From positions 54,841 through 110,372 of the forward strand of contig NZ_LMKB01000007.1 of the NCBI RefSeq assembly GCF_001421165.1: DNA of 55,532 nucleotides, written 5' to 3'. The DNA is from Frigoribacterium sp. Leaf8. Its GTDB lineage: Bacteria > Actinomycetota > Actinomycetes > Actinomycetales > Microbacteriaceae. Every line of letters starts with the position of its first letter. Position 1 is the first letter of the stretch. The notes beneath the pieces were generated by a model, which was not told the origin of the DNA, searched no databases, and saw only the letters and a list, made by a program, of their open reading frames with translations. Of the stretch, positions 40,319-49,190 are shown piece by piece. Position numbers and translations under genes: made by a program.

Positions 40319-40347
40319 ACGGACTCGGCATCGCAGCACGCCCTCGG

Positions 40348-40353
40348 TAGGCT
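40348..40353 (+). promoter_or_regulatory. -10 hexamer TAGGCT, leaderless promoter of purD
   Basis: TAGGCT ends 7 nt before the GTG at 40361, the same hexamer and spacing as at 36788. Confidence 0.55.
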
Positions 40354-40360
40354 GTGGCGC

Positions 40361-41629
40361 GTGCGAATCCTCGTCCTCGGTTCCGGTGCTCGCGAGCACG
40401 CCATCATCACCGCCCTGCTGCGCGAAGACGCGGGCCACGAGATCACCGCGGCCCCCGGCAACGCGGGCATCGCCGACCAGGTCGGCATCGTGCACCTCGA
40501 CCCGTCGAACGGCGCCGTCGTCACCGAGTACGCCCTCGAGAACGACGTCGAGCTGGTCGTCGTCGGTCCCGAGGCACCGCTCGTCGCCGGTGTCGCCGAC
40601 GCCCTCCGCACCCGGGGCATCCCCGTCTTCGGGCCGGGCAAGAAGGCCGCGGCGCTCGAGGGCAGCAAGACCTTCGCGAAACGCATCATGGACGAAGCCG
40701 GCGTACCGACCGGGCGGGCCACGCGCGTGGGCACCCTCGACGAGGCCCTCGGCGTGCTCGACGACTTCGGCTCCCCGTACGTCGTCAAGGCCGACGGGCT
40801 GGCGGCCGGCAAGGGCGTCCTCGTCACCGACGACCGCGACGCGGCGGTCGAGCACACCACCTACTGGCTGCAGCACGGGCCCGTCCTCGTCGAGGAGTTC
40901 CTCGAGGGTCCCGAGGTCTCCCTGTTCTTCCTCAGCGACGGCCACACGGTCGTGCCGCTCAGCCCCGCGCAGGACTACAAGCGCCTGCTCGACGGCGACG
41001 CCGGTCCCAACACGGGCGGCATGGGTGCCTACTCGCCACTGCCCTGGCTCGCCGACCGCTTCGGCAGCGAGAAGGACTTCGTCGACGAGGTCCTCGACGC
41101 CATCGCCACCCCGACGGTGCGGCAGCTCGAGTCCGAGGGCACGCCGTTCATCGGCCTCCTCTACGCCGGGCTCATCCTGACCGAGCGGGGCGTGCGCGTC
41201 ATCGAGTTCAACGCCCGGTTCGGCGACCCCGAGACGCAGGTCGTCCTGCCCCGTCTGGTCACGCCGCTCAGCGGGCTGCTGCTCGCCGCGGCGACCGGAT
41301 CGCTGGGCAACCACGAGTCGCCGCGGTTCTCGTCCGACGTCGCGGTGACCGTGGTCCTCGCGAGCGAGGGCTATCCCGAAGGCGCCGTGAGCGGTCGCCC
41401 GCTGCGGGGTCTCGACGACGCGACCGCCGTCGCCGGGGTCCACGTCGCGCACGCCGCGACGGCGCGCCTCGACGACCAGCTCATCGCCACCGGAGGGCGC
41501 GTGCTCAGCGTCGTCGCCGAGGGGGCCGACTTCACCGAGGCCCGGGGTCGCGTCTACGACGCCCTCTCCCGCATCGACCTCGAGGGCGGCCAGTACCGCC
41601 ACGACATCGCCGAGCGGGTCGCCCGATGA
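40361..41629 (+). CDS. purD: phosphoribosylamine-glycine ligase (GAR synthetase)
   Basis: 422 aa ATP-grasp enzyme for step 2 of purine synthesis. Seen: RILVLGSGAREHAI at the N-terminus, VGPEAPLV, KADGLAAGKGV, the loop DYKRLLDGDAGPNTGGMGAY, and EFNARFGDPETQ. GTG start directly behind a -10 hexamer, so probably leaderless. Its stop overlaps the purC start (ATGA). Single-domain version, not fused to PurM or PurN. Confidence 0.96.
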   Translation: MRILVLGSGAREHAIITALLREDAGHEITAAPGNAGIADQVGIVHLDPSNGAVVTEYALENDVELVVVGPEAPLVAGVADALRTRGIPVFGPGKKAAALEGSKTFAKRIMDEAGVPTGRATRVGTLDEALGVLDDFGSPYVVKADGLAAGKGVLVTDDRDAAVEHTTYWLQHGPVLVEEFLEGPEVSLFFLSDGHTVVPLSPAQDYKRLLDGDAGPNTGGMGAYSPLPWLADRFGSEKDFVDEVLDAIATPTVRQLESEGTPFIGLLYAGLILTERGVRVIEFNARFGDPETQVVLPRLVTPLSGLLLAAATGSLGNHESPRFSSDVAVTVVLASEGYPEGAVSGRPLRGLDDATAVAGVHVAHAATARLDDQLIATGGRVLSVVAEGADFTEARGRVYDALSRIDLEGGQYRHDIAERVAR

Positions 41630-42573
41630 CCGCCCCCGACGGCACGACGCCCTCCGCCTCCGGCCTCGACGCCGCCCCTCGCCACCTCGACGGGTGGACG
41701 CCGGTGTACTCGGGCAAGGTGCGCGACCTCTACGTCCCGGCGCCGGTCGCCGGCTCGGTCGGCGACGCCGCCACCCTCGCCGACACCGAGTACGTGCTCG
41801 TCGTCGCGAGCGATCGGGTCAGCGCCTTCGACCACGTGCTCGAGCCCGGCATCCCGGGCAAGGGAGCACTGCTCACGCAGCTCAGCCTCTGGTGGTTCGC
41901 CCAGCTCACCACCGTGCCCAACCACCTGGTCGACCCGACCACCGCCTCCGTCTCGTTGCCCGCGCAGGTCCGGGACCGCGCCATGCTCGTGAAGCCGCTC
42001 GACATGTTCCCCGTCGAGTGCGTCGTCCGCGGGTACCTGGTCGGCAGCGGCTGGGCCGAGTACCGCGAGCACGGCACCGTCTGCGGCATCCCGCTGCCCG
42101 AGGGGCTGTCGAACGGCGACCGGTTGCCCGAACCGATCTACACCCCGGCGTACAAGGCTCCGCTCGGCGAGCACGACGAGAACATCTCGTTCGAGCGCAC
42201 CGTCGAACTCGTGGGGGCCGAGACCGCGGCGGCCCTGCGCGACCGGTCGCTCGAGATCTACCGCCTGGCGTCGGACGTGGCCGAGGCCCGGGGGGTCGTC
42301 CTCGCCGACACGAAGTTCGAGTTCGGCGCCGACCGGGCCACGGGCGAGATCACCCTGGGCGACGAGGTCCTCACGAGCGACAGCAGTCGCTTCTGGGACG
42401 CCGAGGTCGACGCCTCGGGCGACCGCACCCAGAGCTTCGACAAGCAGATCGTCCGCGACTGGCTCTCCGCGCACTGGGACGGCACGGGCGAAGCCCCCGC
42501 CTTGCCCGACGACATCGTCGCGCGCACCTCCGCCCGCTACCGCGAACTGATCGAGCGTCTGACCGCCCGCTGA
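41626..42573 (+). CDS. purC: SAICAR synthase
   Basis: 315 aa, the longer actinobacterial/yeast-like form. Joins aspartate to CAIR with ATP. Seen: YSGKVRDLY, VASDRVSAFDHVL, ECVVRGYLVGSGWAEY, ADTKFEFG and DEVLTSDSSRFW. Second gene of a purDC operon, coupled by ATGA overlap; two GC-rich hairpins follow. Confidence 0.96.
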   Translation: MTAPDGTTPSASGLDAAPRHLDGWTPVYSGKVRDLYVPAPVAGSVGDAATLADTEYVLVVASDRVSAFDHVLEPGIPGKGALLTQLSLWWFAQLTTVPNHLVDPTTASVSLPAQVRDRAMLVKPLDMFPVECVVRGYLVGSGWAEYREHGTVCGIPLPEGLSNGDRLPEPIYTPAYKAPLGEHDENISFERTVELVGAETAAALRDRSLEIYRLASDVAEARGVVLADTKFEFGADRATGEITLGDEVLTSDSSRFWDAEVDASGDRTQSFDKQIVRDWLSAHWDGTGEAPALPDDIVARTSARYRELIERLTAR

Positions 42574-42616
42574 CCCGGGCCACATGCCCCGGGGCCCACG
42601 CACCGGGGCGCATCCC

Positions 42617-42635
42617 GGGGCCCGACCCGGGCCCC
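42617..42635 (+). terminator. GC hairpin after purC
   Basis: Perfect 8-bp stem GGGGCCCG / CGGGCCCC with a 3-nt loop, in a run of C/G repeats that starts 44 nt after the purC stop. No U-tract. Confidence 0.55.
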
Positions 42636-42636
42636 A

Positions 42637-42694
42637 CACCGCGTTTCGTGCACTGCACCGCATCGAGATCCGGTGACGTGCACGGAACGCGGTG
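42637..42694. terminator. two-tier palindrome after purDC
   Basis: Three nested stems: CACCGCGTT / AACGCGGTG, CGTGCAC / GTGCACG and CACCG / CGGTG, separated by 1-2 nt mismatches, with a 10-nt loop. Could also be an operator for the downstream VOC gene. No U-tract. Confidence 0.6.
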
Positions 42695-42787
42695 CGCCGT
42701 CGGTCGGGAATGCCCGGCCCGAGCGGCCGGTTCCTGTCGATGACACGTCACCGACCCGGTGACCACCCGACCAGACCTGGGGCCCCC

Positions 42788-43702
42788 ATGACCGACACCT
42801 CCGCGACCGACGCGACGCGCGCCTCCTCGTCCGACCTGCTCGCCGCCGACACCGGCATGGGAGCCGTCACCCTGCGGGTCGCCGACCTCGACGCGATGAC
42901 CGCGTACTACCGCGACGCGGTCACCCTCACGGTGCTGACCGCCGAGCCGGCCGCGTGCCGCGTGGTGCTCGGTCGAGGGGCGACCCCGATCGTCATCCTC
43001 GAGCACGCTCCCGAGCTGAAACACGCCGGGCCGCGTGACGCCGGCCTCTTCCACACGGCGATCCTGTTCGAGACCGAGGCCGACCTCGCCGCCGCCGTCT
43101 ACAGCGTCGCGACCCGTCACCCCGGCACGTTCACCGGCAGTGCGGACCACCTCGTCAGCAAGGCGTTCTACTTCACCGATCCCGAGGGCAACGGCATCGA
43201 GCTCTACTGGGACCGCAGCCGCAGCGAGTGGTCCTGGACCCACGGCCAGGTCGACATGGCCACCCTCGCCCTCGACCCGAACGCGTTCGTGCAGCAGAAC
43301 GTCACCGAGGAGGCGCTGGCCGGCTCGGCATCCCGTCCCGCCACGGTCGGCCACGTCCACCTGAGCGTGGGCGACGTCGAGTCGGCCCACCGGTTCTACG
43401 TCGAGCAGCTCGGCTTCGAGACGACGACGCGCTTCGGGCCGCAGGCACTGTTCGTCAGCGCGGGCGGCTACCACCACCACATGGCGATGAACACCTGGAA
43501 CAGCGCCGGCGCCGGGCGCCGTCAGCTGGCGCTGGGCCTCGGCCTGGTGCGCATCGAGGTGCCGACGGCCGACGACCTGGGCGCCCTCGGCGAGCGCCTC
43601 GGCCACCACGGCGTCGCCACCCGCGACGACGGGCGTGTGCTCGGGTTCGACGATCCCTGGTCGAACCAGCTCCAGGTGACCGTCCGACCGCAGTCGGCTT
43701 AG
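42788..43702 (+). CDS. two-domain VOC protein, catechol-2,3-dioxygenase-like (CatE type)
   Basis: 304 aa with two VOC modules. First: MGAVTLRVADLDAMTAYYRD, FHTAILF, DPEGNGIELYWDR (metal-ligand candidates His and Glu). Second from about residue 195: VGHVHLSVGDVESAHRFYVE, LFVSAGGYHHHMAMNTW, and FDDPWSNQLQVTV. This is the YwbC/CatE-like layout of Fe(II) extradiol-type or glyoxalase-like enzymes; substrate unknown. ATG at 42788 follows a 214-bp gap that contains only palindromes. Confidence 0.82.
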   Translation: MTDTSATDATRASSSDLLAADTGMGAVTLRVADLDAMTAYYRDAVTLTVLTAEPAACRVVLGRGATPIVILEHAPELKHAGPRDAGLFHTAILFETEADLAAAVYSVATRHPGTFTGSADHLVSKAFYFTDPEGNGIELYWDRSRSEWSWTHGQVDMATLALDPNAFVQQNVTEEALAGSASRPATVGHVHLSVGDVESAHRFYVEQLGFETTTRFGPQALFVSAGGYHHHMAMNTWNSAGAGRRQLALGLGLVRIEVPTADDLGALGERLGHHGVATRDDGRVLGFDDPWSNQLQVTVRPQSA

Positions 43703-43738
43703 CCCTCGGTCGCAGGCTCCCTCGGCGACGCCGATGGC

Positions 43739-43744
43739 TACGGT
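43739..43744 (+). promoter_or_regulatory. -10 hexamer TACGGT, leaderless promoter of GNAT gene
   Basis: TACGGT ends 7 nt before the ATG at 43752 and overlaps a longer in-frame start at 43734, so the shorter protein is preferred. Confidence 0.45.
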
Positions 43745-43751
43745 GGTGAGC

Positions 43752-44321
43752 ATGCCTGCAGCCGAATCCCCCACGTTCTCCACGACCCCTGAGGGCGACC
43801 TCACGCTCGACGACCACGAGGCGATCGCGGCGATGCTCGCCCGGGCGTTCCCGAGCTACGACCACTGGTACGCCGGGGCTCGCAGCTGGGCGGGGATGCA
43901 ACCCGAGCTGCGGGTCGTCGCGCGTCAGGGCGACGTCGTGGTGGCGCACGCCGGCCTGCGTCGCCAGTTCGTCACCGTCGGCGACACGGACCTGCTCGTC
44001 ACGGCGGTCGGCATGGTCGCCGTCTCGCCGACCGTCCAGGGCACCGGCCTCGGCGGCGAACTGCTCCGTCAGGTCGACGCGGCACTGACGTCGCTCGGCA
44101 GCGGCTTCGGCGTGCTCGAGACCGGGGACGACGTCCAGGGCTTCTACCGGCGCGGCGGGTGGCTGCCGCTCGACGGTCTCACGGCGCACTACACGGCGTT
44201 CAGCGCCGACGGCGCCGGCGTCCTCGTCACCCAGGACCACGGCTGGCTGCTCCGCGAGGGCACGCGCACCCTCGCCGACTGGCCCCAGGGCGAGCTGAAC
44301 TGGAACGGCCAGATGGTCTGA
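43752..44321 (+). CDS. GNAT-family N-acetyltransferase
   Basis: 189 aa. Acetyl-CoA loop AVGMVAVSPTVQGTGLGGELL in motif A form, preceded by VAHAGLRRQFVTVG, and followed by GFGVLETGDDVQGFYRRGGW. The C-terminus ADWPQGELNWNGQMV resembles aminoglycoside 2'-N-acetyltransferase and NodA relatives, so an amino-sugar-like substrate is possible but unproved. The start at 43752 is chosen by the -10 position. Confidence 0.75.
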   Translation: MPAAESPTFSTTPEGDLTLDDHEAIAAMLARAFPSYDHWYAGARSWAGMQPELRVVARQGDVVVAHAGLRRQFVTVGDTDLLVTAVGMVAVSPTVQGTGLGGELLRQVDAALTSLGSGFGVLETGDDVQGFYRRGGWLPLDGLTAHYTAFSADGAGVLVTQDHGWLLREGTRTLADWPQGELNWNGQMV

Positions 44322-44361
44322 CCGGCACGGCACCCGAGGCCGCACGTGCCCCGGAACGCCG

Positions 44362-44400
44362 AGGAGGCGCGGTGACCGACGAACGGTCACCGCGCCTCCT
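44362..44400. terminator. bidirectional terminator hairpin made of two GGAGGCGCG motifs
   Basis: A perfect 16-bp stem (44362-44377 with 44385-44400) with a 7-nt loop lies between the convergent stops at 44321 and 44422. Each arm contains AGGAGGCGCGG or its complement. Confidence 0.85.
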
Positions 44401-44421
44401 GCGGTCTGTCGCGGCTCGCGG

Positions 44422-45924
44422 CTACGCCGGGACGCCGACCTCGGCCGGGTCCTCGTTCGAACCGGGAGCCTCGGGCTCGACGCCCTTGCGGACGCGCAGG
44501 CCCAGGGTGGGGTCGACGTTGGTCCAGTACTCGTAGACCCGCTCGCGCAGGGCGGGCTGGGTGACCTTCGAGACGTGGCCCACGATGTTCTGCACCAGGC
44601 GGTCGCGCTCCTCGTCGTCGAGCACCTCACGGACGAGCGTGCCGGCCTGGCCGAAGTCGTCGTCCTCGGGGTGCAACGTCACGGACGAGCGGACGAGCTC
44701 GCCGTCGCTCTCCCAGCCACCGGTGTCACCAGCGGCCTGCGGGTCCGCGGCGGGACCGCCGACCGAGTTCGGTGCGTAGACCGGCGCCGTCGCCTCGCTG
44801 AAGTGGTACCGCGCGGCACCGTCCTTCGAGTACGAGTGCACCTCGGTCTTGGGCGTGTTCACCGGCAGCTGCTGGTGGTTGACGCCGATGCGGTAGCGGT
44901 GGGCGTCCGCGTAGCTGAAGATGCGGGCGAGCAGCATCTTGTCGGGGCTGGTCGCGATGCCGGGGACGAAGTTCGACGGGGCGAACGCGGCCTGCTCGAT
45001 CTGCGCGAAGTAGTTCTCGGGGTTGCGGTTCAGCGTCATGGTGCCGACCTCGATGAGCGGGTAGTCCGCGTGCGGCCACACCTTCGTCAGGTCGAACGGG
45101 TTGAAGCGGTACGTGGCCGCCTCGTCGTAGGGCATGACCTGCACCGACAGCGTCCAGGTGGGGAAGTCGCCGCGGTCGATGGCCTCGGAGAGGTCGCGGA
45201 TGTGGAAGTCGGCGTCCTCTCCCGCGATGCGGTCGGCGTCGTCCTGCGTGAGGATCTTGTTGCCCTGGTTCGTCTTGAAGTGGTACTTGACCCAGAAGCG
45301 CTCGCCCTCGGCGTTGATCCACTGGTAGGTGTGCGAACCGAAGCCGTCCATGTTGCGCCACGAGGCGGGGAGGCCGCGGTCGCCCATCAGCCAGGTGACC
45401 TGGTGCGCCGACTCGGGCGAGAGCGTCCAGAAGTCCCACTGCATGTCGTGGTCGCGCAGGTGCGAGCCGGGCAGGCGCTTCTGCGAGTGGATGAAGTCGG
45501 GGAACTTGATGCCGTCGCGGATGAAGAAGACGGGCGTGTTGTTGCCCACGAGGTCGTAGTTGCCCTCGCTCGTGTAGAACTTCAGCGCGAAGCCACGGGG
45601 GTCGCGCCACGTGTCGGGGCTGCCCTGTTCGCCGGCGACGGTCGAGAAGCGGGCGAGCATCTCGGTCTCGACACCGGGCTGGAAGAGCGCGGCGCGCGTG
45701 TAGCGCGAGACGTCGGCCGTCGTGACGAACGTCCCGAAGGCGCCGCCGCCCTTGGCGTGGACGATGCGCTCGGGCACCTTCTCGCGGTTGAAGTTGGCGA
45801 GCTTCTCGACCAGCTTGTGGTCGTGCAAGACGATCGGGCCGTCGGCGCCGACCGACTGCGAGAACTCGTCGCTGGCGGCGGGGGCGCCGTTGTCGGTGGT
45901 GGTGATCTTCTTGGCGTCGGTCAT
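44422..45924 (-). CDS. katA: catalase (monofunctional haem, small-subunit)
   Basis: 500 aa clade-3 catalase. Active His in [14 protein letters not shown] (His56), Asn in [14 protein letters not shown], and the haem-ligating Tyr in [14 protein letters not shown]. It breaks hydrogen peroxide to water and oxygen in the cytoplasm. Encoded just after a fur gene in the same direction, 53 bp apart, the common fur-kat arrangement of actinobacteria. Ribosome site GAGG 6-8 nt before the ATG. Confidence 0.95.
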   Translation of the reverse strand: MTDAKKITTTDNGAPAASDEFSQSVGADGPIVLHDHKLVEKLANFNREKVPERIVHAKGGGAFGTFVTTADVSRYTRAALFQPGVETEMLARFSTVAGEQGSPDTWRDPRGFALKFYTSEGNYDLVGNNTPVFFIRDGIKFPDFIHSQKRLPGSHLRDHDMQWDFWTLSPESAHQVTWLMGDRGLPASWRNMDGFGSHTYQWINAEGERFWVKYHFKTNQGNKILTQDDADRIAGEDADFHIRDLSEAIDRGDFPTWTLSVQVMPYDEAATYRFNPFDLTKVWPHADYPLIEVGTMTLNRNPENYFAQIEQAAFAPSNFVPGIATSPDKMLLARIFSYADAHRYRIGVNHQQLPVNTPKTEVHSYSKDGAARYHFSEATAPVYAPNSVGGPAADPQAAGDTGGWESDGELVRSSVTLHPEDDDFGQAGTLVREVLDDEERDRLVQNIVGHVSKVTQPALRERVYEYWTNVDPTLGLRVRKGVEPEAPGSNEDPAEVGVPA

Positions 45925-45977
45925 GTGTCCTCTTTCGTTCGTGGTTCGTCGTCGTGTGAGATCAGGGGGCGGGCCGG

Positions 45978-46481
45978 TCAGGCCGCCGGGACGGCCGCGT
46001 CCACGCGGTCGGACGAGGAGGCGCGGGTCGGCTCGTCGCCCTCCGCGCCCTCGGACTCGGCCGCCCGACAGGCCGGGCACAGGCCCCAGAAGGTCACCTC
46101 GGCGGTCTGCACGAGGTAGCCCGAGTCGTGCGAGGGGGTGAGGCAGGGGGCGTGGCCGACGACGCAGTCCACGTCGGCGACCGAGCCGCACACCCCGCAG
46201 ACCACGTGGTGGTGGTTGTCGCCCGTCCTCAGCTCGTAGAGCGCTGCCGAGCCCGCTGGTTCGATGCGACGCACCAGCCCCGCGCCGGTCAGCGCGTTGA
46301 GGACGCCGTAGACCGCCTGCACCGACGTGCCGGGCAGGTCGAGGGCGACCCGGGCGAAGACCTGCTCGGCGGCCGCGTGGGGCGACGGCTCGAGGGCGCG
46401 CAACACGGCGAGCCGGGGCTCGGTCACGCGCAACCCGGCGGAGCGCAGTGCTTCGCGGGGGTCGTCGGTCGGATGGGTCAT
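45978..46481 (-). CDS. Fur-family metal/peroxide regulator
   Basis: 167 aa. N-terminal winged HTH ([41 protein letters not shown]), then metal-binding HHHVVCGVC and CPAC, which would hold structural zinc. In actinobacteria Fur proteins next to catalase (FurA, CatR) repress the kat gene and themselves and are inactivated by peroxide. A perfect 17-bp palindrome lies just upstream. The C-terminal 30 residues are low complexity and hold a GGAGGCGCG motif. Confidence 0.9.
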   Translation of the reverse strand: MTHPTDDPREALRSAGLRVTEPRLAVLRALEPSPHAAAEQVFARVALDLPGTSVQAVYGVLNALTGAGLVRRIEPAGSAALYELRTGDNHHHVVCGVCGSVADVDCVVGHAPCLTPSHDSGYLVQTAEVTFWGLCPACRAAESEGAEGDEPTRASSSDRVDAAVPAA

Positions 46482-46499
46482 GCATCAAGTGAACCACTC

Positions 46500-46516
46500 T
46501 TTTGATCAGATCAAAA
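46500..46516. promoter_or_regulatory. palindromic Fur-type operator upstream of fur-katA
   Basis: Perfect 17-bp palindrome TTTTGATCAGATCAAAA, 19 bp upstream of the fur start and in an AT-rich pocket. Position fits an autoregulatory FurA/CatR-like site covering the promoter. Confidence 0.7.
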
Positions 46517-46599
46517 CAATCCGGGCCACCTCGGAGGACGTTCCCTGGTTCGGACGCGCCGCACCTGTGGACAACCACACCCGAGCGGCCCCGGGTCGC

Positions 46600-46605
46600 T
46601 ACCGT
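46600..46605 (+). promoter_or_regulatory. -10 hexamer TACCGT, leaderless promoter
   Basis: TACCGT ends 7 nt before the ATG at 46613. Confidence 0.45.
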
Positions 46606-46612
46606 CGTCGAC

Positions 46613-47947
46613 ATGAGCACCGCCGCCACGACACCGCCGTCCGTCGTCGTCCCCCCGGGCCGCGACCTCGTGGTGGATCTCGCCCGCGTCTTCTGCGTCC
46701 TGCTGGTCGTCGCGATCCACGTGATGATGGTCGCTGTCGCCGTCGACGCGACGGGCGCCGTCGTGGCGAACCGTCCCCTGCAAGAGCAGTCCTGGTTCCC
46801 GCTCTCGACGTGGGCCGGGCAGATCATGCCGCTCTTCTTCGTGGTGGGCGGGTTCGCCAGCGCCACGGCCTGGGCCGGGGCACGGCGTCGCGGCGCCGAC
46901 GCCGGCGACTTCGTCCGCGGTCGCCTCCTGCGCCTCGCCCGCCCCGCGAGCGCGGTCTTCGTCGTCCTCGCGATCGCCCTCGCCGTCGCGACCCTGCTCG
47001 GCGTCGATCCCGAACTGCTCGACGTCGTGGCGACCGGCGTGGGCTCGCCGTTCTGGTTCCTCGCCGCCTACGGCATCACGCAGCTGCTCGTGCCGGTGAT
47101 GGCCCGCCTGCACGCGACCCGCCCGTGGGCGACGCTGTCCGTCCTGGTCGTCGCCGCGGTCCTGGTCGACGCGGTGCGGTACGGCACCGGCGTCACGGCC
47201 GTCGGGCTCCTCAACCTCGCCTTCGTGTGGCTCTTCGTGCAGCAGCTCGGCTTCGCCTACGCCGACGGGCTGTTCCGTCGGACCCCTCGGGCCGTGCTGC
47301 TCGTCGTCGCCGTCGTGGCGTACGCCTCGCTGGTCCCGCTGACGACGGCCGGGCCGTGGTCGGACGACATGCTGAGCAACCTCAACCCGCCGACGGTGCC
47401 GCTCATGGTGCTCGGGGTGGCGCAGATCTGCGTCCTGTCGCTCCTGCACCCCGTCCTGGCGCGTCTCATGTCCACGTCGGCGGCCCGCGCCGTCGTGTTC
47501 GCCGTCGGCAGCCGCGGCATGACCATCTACCTCTGGCACCTCCCGCTGTTGATCGCCGTGCTCGGGGTCCTCTTGGCCGTGGGCGGGCCGCTCCCCCAAC
47601 CCTCGACCGCCACCTGGTGGTGGACGCGCCTCCCGATCTGGGCCCTCGTCATCGGGCTGACCTGCCTGGTCTCGCTGGCGACGGCCCGGTTCGAGCTGCC
47701 GCCGCGAGCGTTCGCCGAGGGGCGGCGCCGCGCCTCCTGGTGGTCGATCGGGGTGGCGGCGGTGCTCGCCATCGGGCCGCCGTTCGACGTGATGCACGAG
47801 GGCCTCGACCTGCGCAACGCGATCGCGGGCGCGATCTGCCTGCCCCTGGCCGTCTGGCTGCTCGGCCGGTCGCGCCCCGACGTCGACCCGGAGTCCGCCC
47901 CGCGGGCCGCCGCCGACAGACCCGCGGACGCAGCCCACACGGGGTAG
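46613..47947 (+). CDS. membrane acyltransferase (acyltransferase-3 family)
   Basis: 444 aa, about ten helices. Opens with [20 protein letters not shown], which carries the conserved Arg-Asp and His-type features of the O-acyltransferase-3 family, then [16 protein letters not shown] with FRxRxxRL-type [10 protein letters not shown]. The C-terminal 30 residues are hydrophilic. It may transfer acyl groups to surface polysaccharide or small molecules; target unknown. Divergent from fur. Start chosen at 46613 by the -10; an upstream in-frame ATG at 46502 lies in the fur operator region. Confidence 0.8.
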   Translation: MSTAATTPPSVVVPPGRDLVVDLARVFCVLLVVAIHVMMVAVAVDATGAVVANRPLQEQSWFPLSTWAGQIMPLFFVVGGFASATAWAGARRRGADAGDFVRGRLLRLARPASAVFVVLAIALAVATLLGVDPELLDVVATGVGSPFWFLAAYGITQLLVPVMARLHATRPWATLSVLVVAAVLVDAVRYGTGVTAVGLLNLAFVWLFVQQLGFAYADGLFRRTPRAVLLVVAVVAYASLVPLTTAGPWSDDMLSNLNPPTVPLMVLGVAQICVLSLLHPVLARLMSTSAARAVVFAVGSRGMTIYLWHLPLLIAVLGVLLAVGGPLPQPSTATWWWTRLPIWALVIGLTCLVSLATARFELPPRAFAEGRRRASWWSIGVAAVLAIGPPFDVMHEGLDLRNAIAGAICLPLAVWLLGRSRPDVDPESAPRAAADRPADAAHTG

Positions 47948-47980
47948 ACGCCCGGCCGACGGGGGGCTCGGCCGGGCGTC
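47947..47980 (+). terminator. terminator hairpin after acyltransferase gene
   Basis: 13-bp perfect stem GACGCCCGGCCGA / TCGGCCGGGCGTC with an 8-nt G-rich loop, overlapping the stop codon's last base. No U-tract. The next 205 bp (to the purS promoter) show no gene. Confidence 0.75.
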
Positions 47981-48185
47981 CGGCGGTCTCGGAGCGGATC
48001 AGGAACCCCGGGACCGGACGCGGAACAGAAGGCCCGATCACGAGGCCCGCGCTCTGTCCGCTGAGAACACTCTGCGGCGCGAACCAATGATCCGGCTGAC
48101 AGGTGGCCCGCATTCCGCTGACCATCGCCGCGACGGTCGATGCGTCCACGACGACGGCACCACCAGGAGGCGCGCGCGGCTGCCG

Positions 48186-48224
48186 TAGACTCGTCGCGTC
48201 CACCCGTTGACGCCTCTGCAGGAG
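48186..48224 (+). promoter_or_regulatory. purSQL promoter and ribosome site
   Basis: -10 TAGACT at 48186-48191, then a short leader with AGGAG at 48220-48224, 7 nt before the GTG. Unlike many operon heads in the window this transcript has a normal leader. Confidence 0.6.
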
Positions 48225-48231
48225 TAAACCA

Positions 48232-48495
48232 GTGCCCACAATCGTCGTCGAGGTCATGCCCAAGGCTGAACTGCTCGACCCCCAGGGCAAGGCCGTCGCC
48301 GGTGCCCTCTCCCGTCTCGGCAAAGGGGCGTTCACCGACGTCCGCATCGGCAAGCGCTTCGAGGTCACGGTCGAGGGCGAGGTGACCGACGCCGTCCTCG
48401 CGGACGTCCGCGAGCTCGCCGACGACATGTTCTCGAACTCGGTCATCGAGGACGTCGTCTCGATCACCGTCGCCGACGCTCCCGCCGCCCTCTGA
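48232..48495 (+). CDS. purS: FGAM synthase small subunit
   Basis: 87 aa. PurS bridges PurL and PurQ in the FGAM synthase complex (step 4). Seen: [34 protein letters not shown], and [18 protein letters not shown] start with AGGAG. The stop overlaps the purQ start by one base (TGATG). Confidence 0.95.
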   Translation: MPTIVVEVMPKAELLDPQGKAVAGALSRLGKGAFTDVRIGKRFEVTVEGEVTDAVLADVRELADDMFSNSVIEDVVSITVADAPAAL

Positions 48496-49190
48496 TGCGC
48501 GTCGGCGTCGTCACCTTCCCCGGCTCCCTCGACGACCGTGACGCGCAGCGCGCGGTCCGACTCGCGGGCGGCGAGCCCGTCGCCCTCTGGCACGGCGACC
48601 ACGACCTGAAGGGTGTTGAGGCGATCATCCTGCCCGGCGGCTACAGCTACGGCGACTACCTGCGTGCCGGCGCGATCGCCTCCTTCTCGCCGATCATGGC
48701 CGACGTGGTCGACGCCGCGAACGCGGGCATGCCCGTCCTCGGCATCTGCAACGGCTTCCAGATGCTCGCCGAGGCCCGCCTGATCCCGGGGGCGCACACT
48801 CGCAACGCGCACCAGCAGTTCATCCGCCGCGACCAGCGTCTCGTCGTCGAGAACGCCCGCACCGACTGGACGAACGGCTTCACCGAGGGGCAAGAGATCA
48901 CCATCCCCCTCAAGAACGCGGACGGGCGCTTCATCGCCGACGCCGAGACCATCAAGCGCATCGAGGGAGAGGGGCAGGTCGCCTTCCGCTACGTCGGTGT
49001 GAATCCGAACGGGTCGATGGACGACATCGCCGGCGTCACCAATGCGCGCGGCAACGTCGTCGGCCTCATGCCGCACCCCGAGCACGCCGTCGAAGAGGGC
49101 TTCGGCCCCGACACCCCCGCCGCGATGTCGAGCGGCGTCGACGGCCTGACCTTCTTCACGTCCGTTCTCGAGAGGGCCCTCGCCAAGTGA
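48495..49190 (+). CDS. purQ: FGAM synthase glutaminase subunit
   Basis: 231 aa class I glutamine amidotransferase. Catalytic Cys in GICNGFQML, His and Glu in [27 protein letters not shown] and [15 protein letters not shown] are hallmark. Supplies ammonia to PurL. Start overlaps purS and stop overlaps purL. Confidence 0.96.
   Translation: MRVGVVTFPGSLDDRDAQRAVRLAGGEPVALWHGDHDLKGVEAIILPGGYSYGDYLRAGAIASFSPIMADVVDAANAGMPVLGICNGFQMLAEARLIPGAHTRNAHQQFIRRDQRLVVENARTDWTNGFTEGQEITIPLKNADGRFIADAETIKRIEGEGQVAFRYVGVNPNGSMDDIAGVTNARGNVVGLMPHPEHAVEEGFGPDTPAAMSSGVDGLTFFTSVLERALAK

Noticed and set aside
42788-44321. Purine-cluster membership of the VOC and GNAT genes
   Set aside because: Two palindromes and a separate leaderless promoter isolate them from purDC; co-location alone is not evidence of a joint role.
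26018-46516. Shared regulator for the LacI operator (26018) and the Fur palindrome (46500), since both contain TGATC..GATCA
   Set aside because: The half-site spacing differs (even versus odd centre) and each lies beside its own regulator gene; the shared word is short.
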